From an uncultured Ignavibacteriota bacterium (lineage in GTDB: Bacteria > Bacteroidota > Ignavibacteria > UBA10030 > UBA8401), in contig CAISDA010000046.1 in assembly GCA_903884005.1 (NCBI GenBank), positions 1 through 60,971 of the forward strand: a stretch of 60,971 bases of DNA, read 5' to 3'. The translations under genes were made by a program, and so were the position numbers. This document shows, in pieces, positions 56,401 to 60,971 of this stretch. Position 1 is the first letter of the stretch; each line of letters begins with the position of its first letter. The notes below the pieces were generated by a model. It did not search any database and was not told the DNA's origin. It saw nothing but the letters and a program-made list of their open reading frames with translations.

Positions 56401-57207
56401 GTCGATCACCGCATCTTTGTTCAGGATGATTTCGCCGGTCTTCCGGTCCACGACATCGCCGCAGATGATGCGTCCCTTGTATTCCTTCAGGTCCACATCG
56501 GCGAGCTTCACTTCCTCCACGAGGCCGAAGAGGCCCATGATCTCGTCGTCCGAGGAATATCCCAATGCGCGCAAGAGCGTCGTCACGGGGAATTTCTTTT
56601 TCCTGTCGATATAGGCGTACATGACGTTCGAGATGTCGGTCGTAAATTCGACCCACGATCCGCGGAACGGAATGATGCGCGCAGAGAAGATGGGTGTGCC
56701 GTTCGGGTGAAACGATTCGCTGAAAAATACGCCCGGCGAGCGGTGCAGCTGGCTCACGATAACACGTTCGGCGCCGTTGATAATGAATGTGCCCCTGTCG
56801 GTCATGTACGGGAGATTGCCCAGGTACACGACTTCCTCTATCGTATCGGAATATCCCTCGCCGGTTTCGGCTTTGGTCGAAAGGCGCAGTTTGGCCTTCA
56901 GGGGAACGGCGAAGGTAAGTCCGCGTTCCTGGCATTCGCGCACGGTATATTTAGGTTTTTCCACATAATATTCCACGAACTCGAGAAGAAAATTTTCTCT
57001 CGTGTCCATGATCGGAAAATTCATCAAAAATACCTGCTGCAGTCCCTTATTCTTCCGCTTATGCGGAGGGATGCGTTCCTGAAGAAAATGCTCAAATGAT
57101 TCGATCTGCACATTCAGCAAATCTGGATAATCGACGACGGTGGGAATTTTTGCGAATGAATAGCGCGAAGTGCGGGGATCCAATGTAGTGTTGGATTGGC
57201 TTTTCAA
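53419..57207 (-). CDS. rpoB: RNA polymerase beta subunit, TTG start
   Basis: The 1262-residue beta subunit contains the rifampicin pocket ([18 protein letters not shown], then [13 protein letters not shown]), the conserved [20 protein letters not shown] and, near the end, [20 protein letters not shown] and [20 protein letters not shown]. The start is TTG at 57207: AAGGAG lies 8 nt upstream and a stop codon (TAA) occurs five codons before, so no ATG is possible. Asn477 stands where E. coli has His526 in the rifampicin region. A perfect 18-bp palindrome and a long hairpin lie between rplL and this gene. rpoC follows within 17 nt. Confidence 0.98.
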   Translation of the reverse strand: MKSQSNTTLDPRTSRYSFAKIPTVVDYPDLLNVQIESFEHFLQERIPPHKRKNKGLQQVFLMNFPIMDTRENFLLEFVEYYVEKPKYTVRECQERGLTFAVPLKAKLRLSTKAETGEGYSDTIEEVVYLGNLPYMTDRGTFIINGAERVIVSQLHRSPGVFFSESFHPNGTPIFSARIIPFRGSWVEFTTDISNVMYAYIDRKKKFPVTTLLRALGYSSDDEIMGLFGLVEEVKLADVDLKEYKGRIICGDVVDRKTGEIILNKDAVIDDESIKKIKKAEVKKIKLLKSEESGNRSVIANTIQKDAVHSEEDALEAIYRQLRSGDAPDLDTAKNLIDKLFFNPKRYDLGDVGRHRLNAKLKLDIPVATTTLTKEDIIAIIRYLLEMQQGKASVDDIDHLGNRRVKTVGEQVSAQFNVGLSRMVRTIRERMNIRDQEAFSPQDLVNARTISSVINAFFGTNQLSQYMDQTNPLAELTNKRRMSALGPGGLTRERAGFEVRDVHYTHYGRLCPIETPEGPNIGLISSLCIHARVNEYGFIETPYRQVKKGKATLEIEYLNAEQEDEFTIAQANTPMDDKGRITAERVTALHRGDFVVRNPDELNYMDIAPTQIVSAAAALIPFLEHDDANRALMGSNMQRQAVPLLRPHAPVVGTGLEEKVARDSRTCVLAERSGVVENVNGEKIVVLYDIEETNTEALISFEDKRRVEYRLIKFFRTNQDTCINQKAIVIPGQRFKKGDVLADGCATQNGELALGQNVMVAFMPWRGYNFEDAIIINERIVSEDVYTSVHIEEFELQVRDTKRGEEELTREIPNVSEEATKDLDENGIIRIGAEVKEGDILIGKITPKGETDPTPEEKLLKAIFGDKAGDVKDASLKAPPGMKGIVISTKLFSRKKKDADTKKDDKKRLDQLEKDHKKQIHDHFEKLGRKLGLLLSEEKSTGVRDIDGNVVYRSGVMFKEDTFSDNSNLAQLNYRADWVEEKRKNTLIQKIYDNYFEALNHLEEAYKHEKNKITLGDELPPGIVQLAKVYVAKKRKLSVGDKMAGRHGNKGVVAAIVPQEDMPFMPDGRPVDIVLNPLGVPSRMNLGQLFETALGWAGKELGVKYSTPIFDGASWEDVQEELKRANLNPDSKSVLFDGRTGEKFDQEVTCGIIYILKLSHLVDDKIHARSIGPYSLITQQPLGGKAQFGGQRFGEMEVWALQGYGASHVLQEMLTVKSDDVVGRAKVYEAIVKGDNLPESNIPESFNVLVRELQGLGLEIKID

Positions 57208-57220
57208 GTCAACCGCTCCT

Positions 57221-57238
57221 TAAGGTCACGTGACCTTA
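57221..57238. promoter_or_regulatory. rpoB: Perfect 18-bp palindrome in front of rpoB
   Basis: TAAGGTCACGTGACCTTA is its own reverse complement. It ends directly at the AAGGAG ribosome site of rpoB, so a protein bound here, or the RNA hairpin, could affect translation or transcription of rpoBC. Confidence 0.7.
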
Positions 57239-57305
57239 GAATTGTGAAAAAAACTTGTCTGTCAAAGATATCGGAGGCATACCCATAGCCCTCCGAGAAA
57301 ATAAT

Positions 57306-57358
57306 ACACAAGCCGATAATGCTCGTTCTCTCAACGAGGAGTCATTACCGGCTTGTGT
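57306..57358 (-). other. Long hairpin in the rplL-rpoB gap
   Basis: ACACAAGCCG (57306-57315) pairs with CGGCTTGTGT (57349-57358); inside, TAATG (57317-57321) pairs with CATTA (57343-57347) and CTCGTT (57322-57327) with AACGAG (57333-57338). A total of 21 bp with one bulge. No T run follows. In E. coli this gap holds an attenuator and an RNase III site; a similar role is likely. Confidence 0.75.
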
Positions 57359-57447
57359 AGTCAGAATTTTTTGTCGCGAGCAATATATCTACGCAACATA
57401 CGTTCCTTCAAAAAAGTTCTCGATAATAGAAACAGACTGAAGAGGAA

Positions 57448-57819
57448 TTACTTCAATTCCACTTTGGCGCCCGCTTCTTCGAGTTCTTTCTTCAATTTAT
57501 CGGCATCGGCCTTGTTCAAGCCTTCTTTGACCACTTTGGGTGCGCCGTCTACAAGATCCTTGGCTTCTTTCAAGCCGAGGCCTGTTGCTGCACGGACAAC
57601 CTTAATGACATTGATCTTCTGTGCGCCGCCTTCTTTCAATTCGATGGTGAATTCGGTCTGGACTTCGGCTGCCGGAGCTGCCGGGCCTGCGGCTGCAACT
57701 GCGGCAACCGGGGCTGCTGCTGACACGCCGAATTTTTCTTCGAGGGCTTTTTTGAGTTCGACTGCTTCGAGAAGCGTCAATTTTTCGATTTTTTCGACTA
57801 ATTCTTCGACTACTGACAT
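57448..57819 (-). CDS. rplL: Ribosomal protein L7/L12
   Basis: The 123-residue stalk protein has the N-terminal dimer helix ([20 protein letters not shown]), the Ala/Gly/Pro hinge ([19 protein letters not shown]) and the C-terminal domain ([39 protein letters not shown]) that recruits GTPase factors. Length is normal. AAGGAGAC lies before ATG 57819. It follows rplJ by 46 nt. Downstream, a 240-nt gap with strong RNA structure separates it from rpoB, allowing different levels of ribosomal protein and RNA polymerase. Confidence 0.98.
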   Translation of the reverse strand: MSVVEELVEKIEKLTLLEAVELKKALEEKFGVSAAAPVAAVAAAGPAAPAAEVQTEFTIELKEGGAQKINVIKVVRAATGLGLKEAKDLVDGAPKVVKEGLNKADADKLKKELEEAGAKVELK

Positions 57820-57865
57820 TGTAGTGTCTCCTTAAGGGGTAATAGTTCTATGTGCAATCAATAAT

Positions 57866-58387
57866 TTATGCGGCTTTTTGCTTCTCGATCGCGTCGATCA
57901 CGCCGACAACGTCGCGGATGACCGCGTTGAGCACTCCGACTACGCCGCTGACCGGTGCGTCGATGCTTCCGAGTATGCTCGCAATTAACTCCGGGCGCGA
58001 AGGGATCTTGGCCAATTCGGCGAGTTTGGCGCCGTCAAAGACCTGGCCCTCGAGGACGCAGAGTTTTGAAATCAGTTTTTCGTTCTTTTCCTTGAACTTC
58101 TGGAGGATCTTTGCCGGGGCAGCGGCGTCTTTGTACGCAAATGCAATGGCGGTTGCGCCCTTCAGCGTCGGATAGACGGCTTCGTATCCCGAAACCTTTT
58201 CCAGCGCTTTTTTTGCAAGTGTGTTCTTGACGACTAAATATTCGATTCCGGCCTTCCGGAACTCGCTTCGAAGAATGGTGATCTTCTCGACGGAGATTCC
58301 CGTAAAGTCGGTAAAGAACATTCCCTGCGCTTTGGCGAATTTCTCTTGAAGCAAGGCGATAGCGTGTTCTTTTTCTGACCGTGTCAT
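57866..58387 (-). CDS. rplJ: Ribosomal protein L10
   Basis: The 173-residue L10 anchors L7/L12 dimers to the large subunit. It has FAKAQGMFFTDFTGISVEKI, LRSEFRKAGIEYLVVKNTLA, KKALEKVSGYEAVYPTLKGA and a C-terminal helix (GVLNAVIRDVVGVIDAIEK) for L7/L12. Length is typical. In many bacteria L10 represses its own operon by binding the leader; the 92 nt upstream contain one small hairpin (CCCGT-ACGGG, 58423-58437), too little to call the L10 leader. The ATG at 58387 has a weak ribosome site. Confidence 0.97.
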   Translation of the reverse strand: MTRSEKEHAIALLQEKFAKAQGMFFTDFTGISVEKITILRSEFRKAGIEYLVVKNTLAKKALEKVSGYEAVYPTLKGATAIAFAYKDAAAPAKILQKFKEKNEKLISKLCVLEGQVFDGAKLAELAKIPSRPELIASILGSIDAPVSGVVGVLNAVIRDVVGVIDAIEKQKAA

Positions 58388-58479
58388 TGGTAACTATGCA
58401 TATGTGTCGATGGTGAGAAGCTCCCGTTCATCACGGGCACCAATCAACGATGAGTATATGAGTGCGTAATTTTTTTGTC

Positions 58480-59175
58480 TTACATCTGAACAACAGAGCG
58501 ATCGATGTGGACGCCGGGTCCCATGGTCGTCGAAATGGAGACGCTTTTAATGTACACCCCTTTCGAACTGGACGGCTTCATCTTTGCGATCGTTGCGAGG
58601 AACGCCTTGATGTTTTCAACCAACTTTTGTTTTTCGAAATTCGCTTTGCCGACAGTGGCATGAACAACGCCAGCTTTGTCGACGCGGAATTCAATTTTAC
58701 CGGCTTTTACTTCCTTGACTGCGGAGGCGACATCGGCCGTGACCGTGCCGCTTTTGGGGTTCGGCATCAAGCCGCGGGGTCCGAGGATCTTGCCCAGCTT
58801 GCCGAGTTCTACCATTACATCGGGGGTGGCGACAATGACGTCGACATCAGCCCAGCCGGCCTTGATCTTGTCCAGATATTCCTGGAAGCCTGCAAAATCG
58901 GCGCCGGCGGCCAATGCTTCTTCGTCTTTCGGCGACTTCGCGATCACGAGCACGCGAACGTCCTTGCCGATACCGTGCGGGAGGGCGACGGTGCCGCGAA
59001 TGGCCTGGTCTGCTTTTTTAGGATCTACACCGAGGCGGACAGCGATATCCATCGCCTCTGAAAATTTTGCGGATGCGGTGGTTTGCGCAAGCGCGACCGC
59101 TTCATCGATCGTTGCGTACATCTTTTTTGCATCGACTTTTTTTGCAACTGCTTTAAAACGTTTTGACTTTTTCAT
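58480..59175 (-). CDS. rplA: Ribosomal protein L1
   Basis: The 231-residue L1 forms the mobile L1 stalk that guides tRNA out of the E site. It has RFKAVAKKVDAKKMYATIDE, AMDIAVRLGVDPKKADQAIR, GTVALPHGIGKDVRVLVIAK and KILGPRGLMPNPKSGTVTAD. ATG 59175 (MKKSKRFK) follows AAGGA by 8 nt; the frame extends 28 codons upstream through the rplK gap without similarity. Its end contains the expected KGVYIKSVSISTTMGPGVHI. Order rplK, rplA, rplJ, rplL is standard. Confidence 0.97.
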   Translation of the reverse strand: MKKSKRFKAVAKKVDAKKMYATIDEAVALAQTTASAKFSEAMDIAVRLGVDPKKADQAIRGTVALPHGIGKDVRVLVIAKSPKDEEALAAGADFAGFQEYLDKIKAGWADVDVIVATPDVMVELGKLGKILGPRGLMPNPKSGTVTADVASAVKEVKAGKIEFRVDKAGVVHATVGKANFEKQKLVENIKAFLATIAKMKPSSSKGVYIKSVSISTTMGPGVHIDRSVVQM

Positions 59176-59259
59176 TGTTTTCGTCCTTGTTTCGGGCTTA
59201 GTGGTACGAACGCGGTGCGCCTGCGCATCGGCGCAGAGCACCGCTCCCACGTGAGACAA

Positions 59260-59685
59260 TTATGCTTCGATGGTAATTCCCAAGCTTTTGGCTGTGCCTT
59301 CGATCATGCGCATGGCGGCTTCAACGCTGCCTGCGTTCAGATCGGGCATTTTCAGTGTCGCAATTTCTTCAAGTTGCAATTTCGTGACGCGCCCAACTTT
59401 ATTGCGGTTCGGTTCGCCCGATCCCTTCGGGATCTTCGCGGCCTTCAGCAGCAGCACTGCCGCCGGCGGGGTCTTGGTGATGAACGTGAACGACTTGTCG
59501 GAGTAGACCGTGATGACGACCGGAATGATCATTCCGTTGTCCTTCTGGGTCTTCGCATTGAACTGCTTGCAGAACTCCATGATGTTGACGCCTTTTTGAC
59601 CAAGCGCGGGGCCGACCGGAGGTGCGGGATTGGCTGCACCTGCGGGGATCTGAAGCTTCACATACCCAGTTATTTTTTTTGCCAT
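59260..59685 (-). CDS. rplK: Ribosomal protein L11
   Basis: The 141-residue L11 belongs to the GTPase-associated centre and is the target of thiostrepton and needed for the stringent response. Segments: [59 protein letters not shown] and [20 protein letters not shown]. The conserved proline pair in the N-terminal domain is present. Length is standard. It lies 34 nt after nusG. Confidence 0.98.
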   Translation of the reverse strand: MAKKITGYVKLQIPAGAANPAPPVGPALGQKGVNIMEFCKQFNAKTQKDNGMIIPVVITVYSDKSFTFITKTPPAAVLLLKAAKIPKGSGEPNRNKVGRVTKLQLEEIATLKMPDLNAGSVEAAMRMIEGTAKSLGITIEA

Positions 59686-59719
59686 AACATTCTCGTGTTA
59701 AAATTTTTTGTAAAAGCTA

Positions 59720-60268
59720 TTATTTTTCGATTTCGACCTGGCCGAAGTCCAATTCCACCGGAGTCTTGCGGCCAAAGATGCTCACCATTACTTTGAGCTT
59801 CATTTTTTCTTCGTTCACTTCCTGAACAAATCCCGTGAAACTGTTGAAAGGGCCGCTGATCACCTTCACCGGCTCGCCGATGTGGAACGGCACTTCGATC
59901 TGTTCGCCCGACTCGCTCTTTTCCTGAATGCGCCCGATCAGCCGCTTCACTTCATCGGGCTGGAGGGGCTGCGGTTTGTCCTTTGTTCCGACAAAACTCA
60001 GCACCGACGGGGTGTTCAGTATCAAATGTTTGGTCTTTTCGTCCAGCACGGCCTCGATGAGGATGTAGCCGGGAAAGAAGTTCTTCGTCTTGCTCTTCTT
60101 CTTGCCGTCTTTTACCTCGAACACTTTTTCCTCGGGCACCAGCACACGCGTGATACGGTCCTGAAGGTTCAGGATGACCGTTTCATTATCGATTGCCAGC
60201 TTGACCTTGTTCTCGTGGCCGGAATAGGTGCGGACGACATACCATTTATGTTGCGCAGTTTTTTCCAC
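59720..60268 (-). CDS. nusG: Transcription elongation factor NusG
   Basis: The 182-residue NusG binds RNA polymerase and links it to Rho or the ribosome. The NGN domain (KWYVVRTYSGHENKVKLAID, FFPGYILIEAVLDEKTKHLI, VLSFVGTKDKPQPLQPDEV) and the KOW domain (VKVISGPFNSFTGFVQEVNE) are both present. The start is GTG at 60268, 3 nt after the secE stop, indicating coupled translation. No insertion domain is seen, unlike the long NusG of some lineages. Confidence 0.97.
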   Translation of the reverse strand: MEKTAQHKWYVVRTYSGHENKVKLAIDNETVILNLQDRITRVLVPEEKVFEVKDGKKKSKTKNFFPGYILIEAVLDEKTKHLILNTPSVLSFVGTKDKPQPLQPDEVKRLIGRIQEKSESGEQIEVPFHIGEPVKVISGPFNSFTGFVQEVNEEKMKLKVMVSIFGRKTPVELDFGQVEIEK

Positions 60269-60271
60269 GTA

Positions 60272-60454
60272 TTAGAAGATCCCTTGCAACGCTTTGCTGA
60301 CGATCGTGTCTACGACATAGACAAACGCGGAGATCAGGAGGCACACGGCCAGCACGACCATCGTGGATTCACGAAGTTCTGCCTGCGTGGGCCATGTCAC
60401 TTTGCCCATCTCTTTGTAGACGTCATCAAAAAAATTAATGATTTTATCTTTCAT
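60272..60454 (-). CDS. secE: Preprotein translocase subunit SecE
   Basis: The 60-residue single-helix SecE stabilises SecY. It has the amphipathic segment IINFFDDVYKEMGKVTWPTQ, the conserved AELRESTMVVLAVCLLISAF and one membrane helix ending VVDTIVSKALQGIF. The short, one-helix form is typical outside Enterobacteria. It lies between tRNA-Trp and nusG, the usual place. ATG 60454 is followed by the GTG of nusG after the stop. Confidence 0.97.
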   Translation of the reverse strand: MKDKIINFFDDVYKEMGKVTWPTQAELRESTMVVLAVCLLISAFVYVVDTIVSKALQGIF

Positions 60455-60493
60455 CGGAAGAAGTCTTTCGCATGCCCGTTAGTGTGGTGGTAG

Positions 60494-60566
60494 CACGTGT
60501 GGAGGGACTCGAACCCCCAACCAACGGTTTTGGAGACCGCTACTCTACCAATTGAGCTACACACGT
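60494..60566 (-). tRNA. tRNA-Trp (anticodon CCA)
   Basis: Acceptor ACGTGTG/CACACGT with discriminator G, D arm GCTC..GAGT, anticodon stem with loop CTCCAAA (anticodon CCA), T arm GGGGG-TTCGAGT-CCCTC type. 3' CCA is not encoded. It stands between rpmG and secE, a common bacterial arrangement. Confidence 0.96.
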
Positions 60567-60578
60567 ACAGAAAATTCG

Positions 60579-60728
60579 TTACTTCGTTTCTTTATGTATG
60601 ACGTGCTTGTTGCAGCGCCTGCAATATTTTTTGTATTCCACGCGACCCGTTTGTTTTTTCTTGTTCTTGGTCGTTGTGTAATTTCGTTCTTTGCACGTTG
60701 TGCATTCTAACGTGATAATATCTCGCAT
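60579..60728 (-). CDS. rpmG: Ribosomal protein L33, zinc form
   Basis: The 49-residue L33 of the large subunit is the cysteine-plus form: [19 protein letters not shown] holds the first Cys pair and [18 protein letters not shown] the second. ATG 60728 ([12 protein letters not shown]) is chosen, with GGAGACAG upstream; the open frame extends farther upstream only through the tRNA-Gly gene. It stands between tRNA-Gly and tRNA-Trp, as in many bacteria. Confidence 0.96.
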   Translation of the reverse strand: MRDIITLECTTCKERNYTTTKNKKKQTGRVEYKKYCRRCNKHVIHKETK

Positions 60729-60793
60729 GACTGTCTCCAAAAGAATAGAAACAACCGAAAGACGATATCGTCCTCCGGTTAACCGTTGTGTTG

Positions 60794-60866
60794 AGCGGGA
60801 GACGGGACTCGAACCCGCGACCAACAGCTTGGAAGGCTGTGACTCTACCAACTGAGTTACTCCCGC
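60794..60866 (-). tRNA. tRNA-Gly (anticodon TCC)
   Basis: Acceptor GCGGGAG/CTCCCGC with discriminator T, anticodon stem ACAGC/GCTGT with loop CTTCCAA (anticodon TCC), T arm with TTCGAGT. CCA is not encoded. It lies between tRNA-Thr and rpmG. Confidence 0.96.
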
Positions 60867-60915
60867 GTAACTCTTTTTTTTCTGTGCCGCCTGTACCGCT
60901 ACAACAACATCCTGG

Positions 60916-60971
<56 letters not shown>

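Noticed and set aside
58388-58479. An L10 leader element before rplJ
   Set aside because: Only one 5-bp hairpin (58423-58437) is visible, without the extended kinked stem of the known leader, so no call was made.
60913-60915. An encoded CCA end for tRNA-Thr
   Set aside because: The other three tRNAs do not encode CCA, so a chance match is as likely; it was left out of the gene.

Overview
The window reads almost entirely on the minus strand and falls into two parts. Positions 1 to about 28,180 form an accessory and metabolic half. Positions about 28,180 to 60,971 are one nearly unbroken transcription and translation cluster. In transcription order (right to left) that cluster is tRNA-Thr, tRNA-Gly, rpmG, tRNA-Trp, secE, nusG, rplKAJL, rpoBC, then the str genes (rpsL, rpsG, fusA, tuf), the S10 genes (rpsJ to rpsQ), the spc genes (rplN to rpmJ, with a tRNA-Gln inserted between rplR and rpsE) and the alpha genes (rpsM, rpsK, rpsD, rpoA, rplQ), ending with the GTPase gene engB.

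The organism is most likely a member of the Bacteroidota/Ignavibacteriota side of the FCB group. This inference rests on a TonB-dependent receptor with a carboxypeptidase-regulatory N-terminal domain, a large secreted protein with a type IX-secretion-style C-terminal module, a PorV/PorQ-family outer-membrane protein, a family-10 pectate lyase, L17 and L5 proteins with extra tails, and a zinc-free S14. Several promoters have a sigma70-like TTGACA-N17-TATATT shape rather than the TTTG/TAnnTTTG form of Bacteroidia, which favours a lineage outside Bacteroidia proper.

Region by region: 1-2679, an operon of spmA-like, spmB-like and outer-membrane barrel genes. 2881-7408, a four-subunit 2-oxoacid:ferredoxin oxidoreductase followed by a small cysteine-rich protein and an orphan PAS histidine kinase with a four-cysteine motif. 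7767-12133, an OPT oligopeptide transporter, peptidase T and exonuclease III; peptide uptake and tripeptide cleavage fit together. 12577-14654, the only plus-strand genes: a secreted pectate lyase and a C39-like cysteine peptidase. 14726-25022, surface biology: an NHL propeller protein, a PorV-like protein, a 1090-residue secreted protein, a TonB receptor behind a long leader, and a second secreted propeller-like protein. 25153-27884, serine biosynthesis (serA plus a class V aminotransferase).

Two families of non-coding repeats are scattered through the accessory half. One is a 21-nt palindrome built on GGGCGAGAT/ATCTCGCCC, and some copies act as transcription terminators. The other is a roughly 121-bp element with inverted-repeat ends, present twice in opposite orientation around pepT-xth. 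Neither a CRISPR array nor a transposase gene is visible. The large cluster is ordinary in content, but has many TTG and GTG starts, strong hairpins and a perfect 18-bp palindrome in front of rpoB, and an unusual Asn in the rifampicin pocket of RpoB. All calls were made by reading the sequence; no database search was run.
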